Source: Streptomyces sp. NBC_00576 (lineage in GTDB: Bacteria; Actinomycetota; Actinomycetes; Streptomycetales; Streptomycetaceae). Taken from it: DNA of 64,000 bases. The translations under genes were made by a program, and so were the position numbers. A model generated the notes under the pieces. It worked only from the letters and a program-made list of their open reading frames with translations. It did no database searches and was not told the origin of the DNA. Each line of letters starts with the position of its first letter. The first letter of the stretch is position 1. Shown here piece by piece: positions 35,544 to 43,582 of the stretch. Location of the stretch: the NCBI RefSeq assembly GCF_036345175.1, contig NZ_CP107780.1, positions 8,556,001-8,620,000 on the forward strand. The letters run 5' to 3'.

Positions 35544-36755
35544 ATGAAGACGATCGACGAACTCCTCGCCGAAGGAGTCGACGGCAAGCGGGTCTTCGTC
35601 CGCGCCGACCTGAACGTGCCCCTGGCCGACGGTGTCATCACCGACGACGGCCGCATCCGGGCCGTCCTGCCCACCGTCAAGGCCCTCGCGGACGCCGGCG
35701 CCAAGGTTGTTGTCGCCTCCCACCTGGGCCGCCCCAAGGGCGCCCCGGACCCTGTCTTCTCCCTGCTGCCCGCCGCCGAGCGCCTCGGTGAACTCCTGGA
35801 CGCCCCTGTGGCCTTCGCCCAGGACACCGTCGGCCCCGCCGCCCACGACGCCGTGAACGGCCTCCAGCCCGGCCAGGTCGCGGTGCTCGAGAACCTGCGC
35901 TTCAACGCCGGCGAGACGTCGAAGGACGACACCGAGCGCGGTGAGTTCGCCGACCAGCTGGCCGCCCTCGCCGATGCCTACGTGGGCGACGGCTTCGGCG
36001 CGGTGCACCGCAAGCACGCCTCGGTCTTCGACCTGCCGGCCCGGCTGCCGCACTACGCCGGCCACCTCATCGCCACCGAGGTCGGCGTCCTGAAGAAGCT
36101 CACCGAGGACGTCAAGCGGCCGTACGTCGTCGTGCTGGGCGGCGCCAAGGTCTCCGACAAGCTCGCCGTCATCGACCAGCTGCTCGGCAAGGCCGACCGC
36201 ATCCTCATCGGCGGCGGGATGGTGTTCACCTTCCTCAAGGCCAAGGGATACGAGATCGGCGCCTCCCTCGTCCAGGAGGACCAGCTCCCGGCCGTCAACG
36301 AGTACGTCGAGCGCGCCGAGAAGAACGGCGTCGAGCTGGTCCTGCCGGTCGACGTGCTGGTCTCCACGGGATTCCCCGACCTGAAGGCCAAGGCGCCCAC
36401 GAACCCCACCACGGTCGCCGCCGACGCGATGCCCGCCGACCAGATGGGCCTGGACATCGGTCCGGAGTCCAGCACGCTGTACGCCTCGAAGCTCGCCGAC
36501 GCCGCCACCGTCTTCTGGAACGGTCCCATGGGCGTCTTCGAACACCCCGACTACGCCGAGGGCACCAAGGCGGTCGCCCAGGCACTCCTCGACTCCCCGG
36601 CCTTCACGGTCGTCGGCGGCGGAGACTCCGCCGCCGCCGTGCGCATCCTGGGCTTCGACGAGAACGCATTCGGCCACATCTCGACCGGTGGCGGCGCCTC
36701 CCTCGAATACCTCGAGGGCAAGACGCTCCCCGGCCTCGCCGCACTGGAGGACTGA
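35544..36755 (+). CDS. pgk: Phosphoglycerate kinase
   Basis: A 403-residue monomeric kinase making ATP and 3-phosphoglycerate from 1,3-bisphosphoglycerate. Recognised from the N-terminal VFVRADLNVPLADG, the substrate-binding SHLGRPKG and ENLRFNAGE, the hinge region YVVVLGGAKVSDKLAVI, and the nucleotide loop VGGGDSAAAVRILGF. The ATG at 35544 has GGAG upstream, next to the hairpin. It is 6 nt upstream of tpiA, so the two are translated from one message. Confidence 0.97.
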   Translation: MKTIDELLAEGVDGKRVFVRADLNVPLADGVITDDGRIRAVLPTVKALADAGAKVVVASHLGRPKGAPDPVFSLLPAAERLGELLDAPVAFAQDTVGPAAHDAVNGLQPGQVAVLENLRFNAGETSKDDTERGEFADQLAALADAYVGDGFGAVHRKHASVFDLPARLPHYAGHLIATEVGVLKKLTEDVKRPYVVVLGGAKVSDKLAVIDQLLGKADRILIGGGMVFTFLKAKGYEIGASLVQEDQLPAVNEYVERAEKNGVELVLPVDVLVSTGFPDLKAKAPTNPTTVAADAMPADQMGLDIGPESSTLYASKLADAATVFWNGPMGVFEHPDYAEGTKAVAQALLDSPAFTVVGGGDSAAAVRILGFDENAFGHISTGGGASLEYLEGKTLPGLAALED

Positions 36756-36761
36756 CCCCGC

Positions 36762-37538
36762 ATGACCACTCGTACGCCGCTGATGGCGGGCAACTGGAAG
36801 ATGAACCTCAACCACCTCGAGGCCATCGCCCACGTCCAGAAGCTCGCTTTCGCCCTCGCGGACAAGGACTACGAGGCCTGTGAGGTCGCGGTCCTGCCGC
36901 CCTTCACCGACCTGCGTTCGGTACAGACCCTGGTCGACGGCGACAAGCTCAAGATCAAGTACGGCGCCCAGGACATCTCCGCGCACGACACGGGCGCCTA
37001 CACGGGCGAGATCTCCGGCCCGATGCTGGCCAAGCTCAAGTGCACCTACGTGGCGATCGGTCACTCGGAGCGCCGCCAGTACCACAACGAGACCGACGAG
37101 CTCGTCAACGCCAAGGTGAAGGCCGCCTACAAGCACGGTCTGACACCGATCCTGTGCGTCGGCGAGGAGCTGGAGGTCCGCGAGGCGGGCAACCACGTCT
37201 CCCACACGCTCGCGCAGGTCGAGGGCGGTCTCAAGGACCTTCCGGCCGAGCAGGCCGAGACCGTCGTCATCGCGTACGAGCCCGTCTGGGCCATCGGCAC
37301 CGGCAAGGTCTGCGGCTCCGACGACGCGCAGGAGGTCTGCGCGGCGATCCGCGCGAAGCTCGCCGAGCTCTACTCCCAGGACGTGGCCGACGCCGTACGC
37401 ATCCAGTACGGCGGGTCCGTGAAGTCCGGGAACGTCGCAGAGATCATGGCGAAGCCCGACATCGACGGGGCACTGGTCGGCGGTGCCGCACTGGACGCCG
37501 ACGAGTTCGTCAAGATCGTTCGGTTCCGCGACCAGTGA
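36762..37538 (+). CDS. tpiA: Triosephosphate isomerase
   Basis: A 258-residue TIM-barrel enzyme interconverting dihydroxyacetone phosphate and glyceraldehyde 3-phosphate. Landmarks: LMAGNWKMNLNHLEA with the catalytic Lys, VAIGHSERRQY with the catalytic His, VIAYEPVWAIGTGKVCG with the catalytic Glu and mobile loop 6, and QYGGSVKSGNVAEIM with VGGAALDADEFV for phosphate binding. It follows pgk by 6 nt. Confidence 0.97.
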   Translation: MTTRTPLMAGNWKMNLNHLEAIAHVQKLAFALADKDYEACEVAVLPPFTDLRSVQTLVDGDKLKIKYGAQDISAHDTGAYTGEISGPMLAKLKCTYVAIGHSERRQYHNETDELVNAKVKAAYKHGLTPILCVGEELEVREAGNHVSHTLAQVEGGLKDLPAEQAETVVIAYEPVWAIGTGKVCGSDDAQEVCAAIRAKLAELYSQDVADAVRIQYGGSVKSGNVAEIMAKPDIDGALVGGAALDADEFVKIVRFRDQ

Positions 37539-37571
37539 GTATGCGCTAGCGGAGATCCGTCGTACCCTGGC

Positions 37572-37601
37572 GGGGACATAGTGGCTTGCCACTATGTCCC
37601 C
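37572..37601 (+). terminator. Hairpin between tpiA and secG
   Basis: GGGGACATAGTGG pairs perfectly with CCACTATGTCCCC around a CTTG tetraloop. It ends the glycolytic message or reduces read-through into secG, whose start is 36 nt downstream. Confidence 0.8.
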
Positions 37602-37636
37602 GTCGTCCATCAGAATCCGAGGAAGTTGGTCCAGCC

Positions 37637-37873
37637 GTGGTTTTGGGGTTCTCGATCGCCCTGATCGTCTTCAGCCTGCTGCTGATGCTGCTGGTGCTGA
37701 TGCACAAGGGGAAGGGCGGCGGCCTCTCCGACATGTTCGGTGGCGGCATGCAGTCGTCCGTCGGCGGCTCCTCGGTCGCCGAGCGCAACCTGGACCGCAT
37801 CACCGTGGTGCTCGGTGTGCTGTGGTTCGCGTGCATCGTCGTACTCGGCATCTTGATGAAGGTGAACAACTGA
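37637..37873 (+). CDS. secG: Preprotein translocase subunit SecG
   Basis: A 78-residue membrane protein with two helices (VLGFSIALIVFSLLLMLLVL and ITVVLGVLWFACIVVLGIL) joined by the conserved cytoplasmic loop HKGKGGGLSDMFGGGMQSS. It assists SecYE in protein export. The GTG at 37637 is chosen because it places the first helix at the N-terminus; GAGGAAG lies upstream. The same frame is open back to 37586 with no coding character. It sits in the usual actinobacterial position after tpiA. Confidence 0.92.
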   Translation: MVLGFSIALIVFSLLLMLLVLMHKGKGGGLSDMFGGGMQSSVGGSSVAERNLDRITVVLGVLWFACIVVLGILMKVNN

Positions 37874-37940
37874 TCAGCGGCTGACACCGGTCGTCAAATA
37901 CCGGTACGACAGCACATTACGCACGCACATTCCGCACGTA

Positions 37941-37989
37941 AGGCCCCATGTTCGGTACGCCCCGCCAAGGGCGGCCTATCATGGGGCTT
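37941..37989 (+). terminator. Nested hairpin after secG
   Basis: AGGCCCCATG at 37941-37950 pairs with CATGGGGCTT at 37980-37989 (one G-U), and the loop itself contains a CCGCC/GGCGG hairpin. It lies 68 nt after the secG stop. Confidence 0.6.
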
Positions 37990-38021
37990 GCGTCTTGGTG
38001 CAGGGCCTGTAACTCCAAGCA

Positions 38022-38050
38022 CTGGACGCGCGTTGGGCCTTACGTAGACT
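38022..38050 (+). promoter_or_regulatory. Candidate promoter of the RbpA-like gene
   Basis: CTGGAC at 38022-38027 and TAGACT at 38045-38050 with a 17-bp spacer give a plausible vegetative promoter, with a start near 38057 and a leader of about 60 nt. Confidence 0.45.
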
Positions 38051-38117
38051 GAGGCGCTCGCAACGAAGCGAAAACGCCGACTCGCTTCGCGGCACCATTA
38101 CGCAGGGAGTTACGACC

Positions 38118-38453
38118 GTGGCAAGTGGCAACGCGATCCGAGGAAGCCGGGTCGGGGCGGGGCCGATGGGCGAGGCCGAGCGTGGCGAGTCCGCGCCACG
38201 GCTGCGCATCTCCTTCTGGTGCTCCAACGGGCACGAGACGCAGCCCAGCTTCGCCAGCGACGCGCAGGTCCCCGACACCTGGGACTGCCCGCGCTGCGGC
38301 TTTCCCGCCGGACAGGACCGGGACAACCCGCCGGACCCGCCGCGCACCGAGCCGTACAAGACGCACCTGGCGTATGTACGGGAGCGGCGCAGCGACGCGG
38401 ACGGCGAGGCGATCCTCGCCGAGGCGCTCGCTAAACTGCGGGGCGAGATCTAG
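38118..38453 (+). CDS. RbpA-family RNA polymerase-binding protein (paralogue)
   Basis: A 111-residue protein with the RbpA layout: an N-terminal basic tail (SGNAIRGSRVG), a small zinc-ribbon-like core with CSNGH and CPRCGFPAGQ, and a C-terminal ERRSDADGEAILAEALAKL segment matching the sigma-interaction helix. RbpA binds sigma factor and RNA polymerase and stabilises open complexes. Sequence and location fit the second streptomycete copy rather than the main rifampicin-tolerance RbpA, which has a longer C-terminus. The GTG at 38118 has GGGAG upstream. A strong terminator follows. Confidence 0.82.
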   Translation: MASGNAIRGSRVGAGPMGEAERGESAPRLRISFWCSNGHETQPSFASDAQVPDTWDCPRCGFPAGQDRDNPPDPPRTEPYKTHLAYVRERRSDADGEAILAEALAKLRGEI

Positions 38454-38463
38454 AAGTTGACGG

Positions 38464-38493
38464 CCGGCCAGGCACCGAGAGGTGCCTGGCCGG
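38464..38493 (+). terminator. GNRA-capped terminator after the RbpA-like gene
   Basis: CCGGCCAGGCACC pairs perfectly with GGTGCCTGGCCGG around a GAGA tetraloop, 11 nt after the stop. Confidence 0.85.
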
Positions 38494-38533
38494 AGCCGTC
38501 TGACGGGGCGTCGCCCAGCGGCTCCCCGACCGA

Positions 38534-38556
38534 TTGTCAGTGGTGCCCTCTACGGT
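38534..38556 (+). promoter_or_regulatory. RecA-NDp/PafBC-type damage promoter of the MFS exporter
   Basis: TTGTCAGTGGT, 6 bases, then TACGGT: the same sequence quality as the ogt promoter. Transcription should start near 38563, leaving about 24 nt before the GTG, enough for the GGGGGAG ribosome-binding site. Confidence 0.85.
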
Positions 38557-38586
38557 TTGTGAATCGGTGAACCGCGAGGGGGAGTT

Positions 38587-39855
38587 GTGACGACGGTCGA
38601 GATGGCGGGAACGCGTGTGCCCGCGTGGCGCGGGGGATTCGGGCGGCTGTGGAGCGCCGCCGTACTCTCCAGCTTCGGCGACGCACTGCGCACGGCCGCG
38701 CTGCCCCTGCTCGCCACGACACTCACCGACAAACCCCTACTCATCGCCTCCGTCACGGCCTGCGGCTATCTGCCCTGGCTCGTCTTCGGACTGCTCGGCG
38801 GTGCCGTCGCGGACCGCGTCGACCAGCGGCGCGCCATGTGGACGGTGGATGCGGTACGAGGGCTGCTGGTCGCCTGCTTCGCCGTGGCTGTCGGCCTGGG
38901 GCACGCCTCGATCGGCCTGCTCATCGCCCTGGCCTTCGCACTGACCACGCTCCAGACCCTCTTCGACAACGCCTCGACAGCCCTGCTGCCGGCCCTGGTG
39001 GACAAGGAGGCGCTCGGCGGCGCGAACGCCCGCCTGATGACCGGTCAGCGCATCGCGGGCGGTCTGCTCGCCGGGCCGCTGGTGCCTGTACTGATCGTGC
39101 TGGGCGCAGCCGTCCCCTTCGCGGCCGATGCCGTCACCTTCCTGGTCGGGGCGGCCCTGGTCGCCTCGCTGCGGCCCGATGTGCCCGTGCGGGCGCCGAG
39201 ACCGGCGGGCAGCACCTTGCGGGGCGAGATCGCGGCCGGCCTGCGCACCCTGTGGCACGACGGGCCGCTGCGTGGCCTGTGCGCGGCCACGGCACTGTGC
39301 AACGTGGGCATGGGCGCCCTCATCGCCACGATGGTGCTGTTGGTGACCGGCTGGCTGGACGCGGGCAACGCGGGGTACGCGGCGGCGATGACCGCGTACA
39401 CGGTCGGCAGCCTCGCCGGCGGCGTGCTGAACGGTCGTCTCGTGGACCGACTCGGACGGATACGGGCCGTCGTGCTCGCCGGTACGGTGCAGATCGGCGC
39501 GCTGGTCGTCATGGGCTCGGTGCGCAGCCTGACCGCGCTGGTCATCGCCTTGGCGGTGTTCGGGCTCATGGGAATGGTGTGGAACGTCAACACGACGACC
39601 CTGATGCAGAGCCGCAGCCCCGCAGCGATGCTGGGCCGGGTCAGCTCGGCCTTCCGCACGCTTGCGGTCGCCGGAGCCCCGCTGGGCGCGCTACTGGGCG
39701 GAGCCGTCGCGACGGCGTGGGGACTCAACACGCCTGCGCTGCTCGCCGCCGCTTTCTTCGTCCTGTCGGTCACCGCGCTGATACCGGCGCTGAAGTCGGA
39801 CGTATCTGTTGTTGGACCGGATGACGGTACGACGACAGCTCGACCGACAAGCTGA
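38587..39855 (+). CDS. MFS exporter (EntS/drug-efflux type), probably damage-inducible
   Basis: A 422-residue, 12-helix MFS protein. The family signature between helices 2 and 3 is GGAVADRVDQRRAMWTVDAVR, and the central loop has GGVLNGRLVDRLGRIRAVVL, the pattern of the EntS/multidrug exporter group. The strongly DNA-damage-like promoter 31 nt upstream suggests that it expels a genotoxic compound or is made when DNA is damaged; this is inference. The GTG at 38587 has a good ribosome-binding site. It ends 55 nt before pgi, so some read-through into pgi is possible. Confidence 0.82.
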   Translation: MTTVEMAGTRVPAWRGGFGRLWSAAVLSSFGDALRTAALPLLATTLTDKPLLIASVTACGYLPWLVFGLLGGAVADRVDQRRAMWTVDAVRGLLVACFAVAVGLGHASIGLLIALAFALTTLQTLFDNASTALLPALVDKEALGGANARLMTGQRIAGGLLAGPLVPVLIVLGAAVPFAADAVTFLVGAALVASLRPDVPVRAPRPAGSTLRGEIAAGLRTLWHDGPLRGLCAATALCNVGMGALIATMVLLVTGWLDAGNAGYAAAMTAYTVGSLAGGVLNGRLVDRLGRIRAVVLAGTVQIGALVVMGSVRSLTALVIALAVFGLMGMVWNVNTTTLMQSRSPAAMLGRVSSAFRTLAVAGAPLGALLGGAVATAWGLNTPALLAAAFFVLSVTALIPALKSDVSVVGPDDGTTTARPTS

Positions 39856-39910
39856 TCAATTAGGTTGGGACCGGTCGGGGGCCCAGGCAGGAAAGAGGCG
39901 GAAGTCCGAG

Positions 39911-41563
39911 ATGAACGCAGACAGCCGTAGCAGGCTCAACCAGACGCCCGAGTGGACGGCTCTGGCCAAGCACCGTGAGGAACTGGCGGACACCCATCTG
40001 CGGGACCTGTTCGCGACCGACCCCGGGCGCGGCGCCGGTTACACACTCCAGGTCGGTGACCTGCACATCGACTACTCCAAGCACCTCGTCACCGACGAGA
40101 CGCTGCGGCTGCTGCGAGAGCTGGCCGCCGCGACGGACGTGTTCGGGCTGCGGGACGCCATGCTCCGGGGCGAGCGGATCAACACGACCGAGGACCGTGC
40201 GGTGCTGCACACCGCGCTGCGGGCACCGCGGGACGCGGTGATCGAGGTCGACGGGGAGAACGTCGTGCCGGGGGTGCACGCGGTCCTGGACAGGATGGCC
40301 GGCTTCGCGGACCGGGTGCGGTCCGGTGAGTGGACCGGGTACACCGGTCGGCGTATCAAGAACGTCGTCAACATCGGCATCGGCGGCTCGGACCTCGGTC
40401 CTGCGATGGCGTACGAGGCGCTGCGGGCGTTCACGGCACGGGAGTTGACGTTCCGGTTCGTGTCGAACGTCGACGGTGCGGATCTGCACGAGGCGGTGCG
40501 GGACCTGGATCCGGCGGAGACGCTGTTCATCGTCGCGTCGAAGACGTTCACGACGATCGAGACGATCACGAACGCGACCTCGGCCCGTTCCTGGCTCCTT
40601 GCGGGTCTGGGCGGCGACGACAAGGCGGTCGCCAGGCACTTCGTGGCGCTGTCGACGAACTCCGGGAAGGTGTCGGACTTCGGCATCGACACGGACAACA
40701 TGTTCGAGTTCTGGGACTGGGTCGGCGGACGGTACTCGTACGACTCGGCGATCGGGCTGTCGCTGATGATCGCGATCGGGCCGGAGCGGTTCCGGGAGAT
40801 GCTGGACGGTTTCGCGCTGGTCGACGACCACTTCCGCACGGCTCCGGCGGAGGCCAACGCACCTTTGCTGCTGGGCCTGTTGGGCATCTGGTACGGGAAC
40901 TTCTTCGGTGCGCAGTCGCATGCTGTGCTGCCCTACTCGCACTATCTGTCCAAGTTCACCGCGTACTTGCAGCAGCTGGACATGGAGTCCAACGGCAAGT
41001 CGGTCGACCGCGACGGCAACCCGGTGGAGTGGGAGACCGGGCCGGTGGTGTGGGGCACGCCCGGCACGAATGGGCAGCACGCCTACTACCAGTTGATCCA
41101 CCAGGGGACGAAGCTGATCCCGGCGGACTTCATCGGCTTCGCCGAGCCGGTCGCCGAGCTGAGCGACGAACTCAAGGGCCAGCACGACCTGTTGATGGCC
41201 AACTTCTTCGCGCAGACCCAGGCACTGGCCTTCGGCAAGACGCCGGAGGAAGTGCGGGCGGAGGGGGTGCCCGAGGAGTTGGTGGCGCACAAGACGTTCC
41301 GGGGCAACCATCCGACGACGACTGTGCTGGCGCGGGAGTTGACTCCGTCGGTGCTGGGCCAGTTGATCGCGTTGTACGAGCACAAGGTGTTCGTACAGGG
41401 GGCGGTGTGGAACATCGACTCGTTCGACCAGTGGGGGGTTGAGCTGGGGAAGGTGCTGGCGAAGCGGGTTGAGCCGGCGTTGACGGAGGGGGTGGAGGTG
41501 CCGGGGTTGGATGCGTCCACGGTGGCGCTCGTTGGTAGGTATCGGGAGCTGCGGGGGAGGTAG
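39911..41563 (+). CDS. pgi: Glucose-6-phosphate isomerase
   Basis: A 550-residue enzyme interconverting glucose 6-phosphate and fructose 6-phosphate. Family signatures are NVVNIGIGGSDLGPAM, SKTFTTIETITNATSAR, the active-site GGRYSYDSAIGLSLMIAIG, and GTNGQHAYYQLIHQGTKLIPADFI with the catalytic His. The C-terminal FVQGAVWNIDSFDQWGVELGK is typical. The ATG at 39911 gives the family N-terminus MNADSRSRLNQTPEW and has GGCGGAAG upstream; the in-frame start at 39809 would overlap the MFS gene. It converges on the pentose-phosphate operon with a terminator between. Confidence 0.97.
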   Translation: MNADSRSRLNQTPEWTALAKHREELADTHLRDLFATDPGRGAGYTLQVGDLHIDYSKHLVTDETLRLLRELAAATDVFGLRDAMLRGERINTTEDRAVLHTALRAPRDAVIEVDGENVVPGVHAVLDRMAGFADRVRSGEWTGYTGRRIKNVVNIGIGGSDLGPAMAYEALRAFTARELTFRFVSNVDGADLHEAVRDLDPAETLFIVASKTFTTIETITNATSARSWLLAGLGGDDKAVARHFVALSTNSGKVSDFGIDTDNMFEFWDWVGGRYSYDSAIGLSLMIAIGPERFREMLDGFALVDDHFRTAPAEANAPLLLGLLGIWYGNFFGAQSHAVLPYSHYLSKFTAYLQQLDMESNGKSVDRDGNPVEWETGPVVWGTPGTNGQHAYYQLIHQGTKLIPADFIGFAEPVAELSDELKGQHDLLMANFFAQTQALAFGKTPEEVRAEGVPEELVAHKTFRGNHPTTTVLARELTPSVLGQLIALYEHKVFVQGAVWNIDSFDQWGVELGKVLAKRVEPALTEGVEVPGLDASTVALVGRYRELRGR

Positions 41564-41607
41564 GGGTTGTTTTCGCCCCCGCCGCCCCTACCCGTCCCAT
41601 CCCGTAC

Positions 41608-41705
41608 CTGGGGGCTGCCGCCCCCAGACCCCCGCTTCGGCCCTGAACGGGCCTTGTCCTCAAACGCCGGACGGGCTGAAAGATCCAGCCCGTCCGGCGT
41701 TTGAG
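41608..41705. terminator. Bidirectional terminator between pgi and pgl
   Basis: Two hairpins: an 8-bp CTGGGGGC/GCCCCCAG stem (41608-41627) and a 19-bp perfect stem (41659-41677 with 41687-41705) containing the AAACGCCGGACGGGCT sequence often found repeated in streptomycete intergenic regions. It stops both convergent transcripts. Confidence 0.85.
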
Positions 41706-41711
41706 TAGTGA

Positions 41712-42521
41712 TCAGGGGGACGCCGGTGGGTACAGCGTCCTCGGGAGTTGGGATGCTGCCGGTGCGTCCAGTAGCCACAGGGTGCGCTGTCTGCCGTATG
41801 CGCCCGCCGCCGGGGCCTGGATCTCGCCTGCGCCCGACAGGGCTATGGCCGCCGCCCCGGCCTTGTCCTCGCCCGCCGCCAGCAGCCATACCTCGCGGGC
41901 CGCGCGGATCGCCGGGAGGGTGAGGGTGACCCGGGTCGGAGGGGGTTTCGGGGCGCCGTGGACGCCTACGACCGTGCGGCCGGTTTCCCGGACCGCGGGC
42001 AGCTCCGGGAAGAGCGACGCCACGTGTGTGTCCGGGCCCACACCCAGCATCAGGACGTCGAAGGTGGGGACCGGGCTGCCCGCGGCGCTAGCCGCTGACC
42101 TCATCGTCTCGGGGCCCGCCGCCTTGGCCAGTTCCGCCGCGTACCCCTCCGCCGCCGCGTCCACGTCGGAGCCGTACGGGCCGTCCGACGCGGGCATGGC
42201 GTGGACGCGGGTCGGGTCCAGTGGCACCGCGTCCAGCAGTGCCTCCTTCGCCTGGGTGACGTTGCGGTCCGGGTCGCCCTCGGGCAGGAAGCGTTCGTCG
42301 CCCCACCACAGGTCGAGGCGGGTCCAGTCGATGGCGTCCCGGGCGGGCGCGGCGGCCAGCGCGGCCAACAGGCCGTTGCCGTTGCGCCCGCCCGTGAGGA
42401 CCACCGACGCCGAGCCCCGCGAGGCCTGTGCGTCCACGATCTTCGTGATCAGGCGGGCCGCCGCGGCCTCGGCCATCAGCTCCTTGTCACGGTGGACGAC
42501 GAGCTGCGGTGCCGTACTCAC
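41712..42521 (-). CDS. pgl: 6-phosphogluconolactonase
   Basis: A 269-residue lactonase (DevB/Pgl type), the second step of the oxidative pentose-phosphate pathway. Motifs: VVLTGGRNGNGLLAAL, DLWWGDERFLPEGDPDRNV, and GVGPDTHVASLFPEL with the catalytic His; the usual Gly of GPDGH is Thr here. RVTLTLPAIRAAREVWLLA follows. The GTG at 42521 overlaps the opcA stop by 4 bases. It is last in the tkt-tal-zwf-opcA-pgl operon. Confidence 0.94.
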   Translation of the reverse strand: MSTAPQLVVHRDKELMAEAAAARLITKIVDAQASRGSASVVLTGGRNGNGLLAALAAAPARDAIDWTRLDLWWGDERFLPEGDPDRNVTQAKEALLDAVPLDPTRVHAMPASDGPYGSDVDAAAEGYAAELAKAAGPETMRSAASAAGSPVPTFDVLMLGVGPDTHVASLFPELPAVRETGRTVVGVHGAPKPPPTRVTLTLPAIRAAREVWLLAAGEDKAGAAAIALSGAGEIQAPAAGAYGRQRTLWLLDAPAASQLPRTLYPPASP

Positions 42522-43582
42522 TTCGCGGCCGCCTTCTTCACCGGCGGCATCAGAGCCGGAGTCGCCCTGTCCGAGGACTCCGCCGGGGTCTCCCTCCTGG
42601 CCGGTTCCAGTGCCAGTGCCGACGCCGGTGCCGGTGCCGGTGTTTCGGGTGCCGTCGAACCGGCAAGCCGCTCCACCCCGTACCGCAGCGCCGACGCGTA
42701 CGTGTCGTCCGGGTCCAGGCGTCGCAGCTCCTCAGCCATCAGCTCGGCCGTCTCACGGCGCTTGAGCGCCACCGCGCGGTCGGGCTGACCCTGGATGGAG
42801 AGAGTCGCCAGGGAACCGTCGGCACGGTCGAGGGTGATGGGGCCCGTGCTCGTCCTCATCCGGACCGCCGTCAGGCCGGGGCCCGAGGACAGGGAGCGCT
42901 TCACCGGGACGTCCAGACGGTCCGCCAGCCACATCGCCAGCAGCTCGCAGCTCGGGTTGAACTCCTCGCCCTCCACCTCGACCGCGTCCACCTCGCAGGT
43001 GACCTGGTCCAGGGCGGCGGCCAGCATCGAGCGCCACGGGGTGATACGCGTCCACGAGAGGTCGGTGTCGCCCGGCGTGTACGCGTCCGCGCGCGCCGCG
43101 AGTTCCCGTACCGGCTGCTCGGCCGCGTACGTGTCCGTCACCCTGCGCTGGGCCAGGGCGCCCAGCGGGTCCTTCGCCGGGTCCTGCGGGGCGTTCACCG
43201 GCCACCAGACGACCACCGGGGCGTCCGGCAGCAACAGGGGCAGCACCACCGAGTCGGCGTGGTCGACGACCTCGCCGTACATGCGCAGGACGACCGTCTC
43301 GCCGGAGCCCGCGTCCGCGCCCACCTTGACCTCGGCGTCCAGACGGGACGTCGTACGGTCGCGAGGGGAGCGGGAGACCCGCTTGACGACGACCAGGGTG
43401 CGCGAGGGGTGCTCGAGCGAGGCGTCGTTCGCCGCCTTCAGGGCGTCGTACGCGTTCTCCTCGTCCGTGACGATGACGAGGGTGAGGACCATGCCGACGG
43501 CCGGTGTGCCGATGGCCCGACGGCCCTGCACCAGCGCCTTGTTGACCTTGCTGGCCGTGGTGTCCGTGAGGTCTATTTTCAT
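42518..43582 (-). CDS. opcA: OpcA, glucose-6-phosphate dehydrogenase assembly protein
   Basis: A 354-residue OpcA. It begins MKIDLTDTTASKVNKALVQG, has LLLPDAPVVVWWPVNAP and LSWTRITPWRSMLAAALDQ in the body, and ends in an Ala/Pro-rich low-complexity tail of about 50 residues. OpcA activates or assembles Zwf in cyanobacteria and actinobacteria, so its position directly after zwf, overlapping by 4 bases (ATGA), fits its role. The start at 43582 is preferred over 43642, which lies inside zwf. Confidence 0.94.
   Translation of the reverse strand: MKIDLTDTTASKVNKALVQGRRAIGTPAVGMVLTLVIVTDEENAYDALKAANDASLEHPSRTLVVVKRVSRSPRDRTTSRLDAEVKVGADAGSGETVVLRMYGEVVDHADSVVLPLLLPDAPVVVWWPVNAPQDPAKDPLGALAQRRVTDTYAAEQPVRELAARADAYTPGDTDLSWTRITPWRSMLAAALDQVTCEVDAVEVEGEEFNPSCELLAMWLADRLDVPVKRSLSSGPGLTAVRMRTSTGPITLDRADGSLATLSIQGQPDRAVALKRRETAELMAEELRRLDPDDTYASALRYGVERLAGSTAPETPAPAPASALALEPARRETPAESSDRATPALMPPVKKAAAK

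Noticed and set aside
41608..41705. Insertion-sequence end or mobile element
   Set aside because: The long inverted repeat contains a sequence common in streptomycete intergenic hairpins, lies between convergent genes and has no transposase or target duplication; a terminator explains it.
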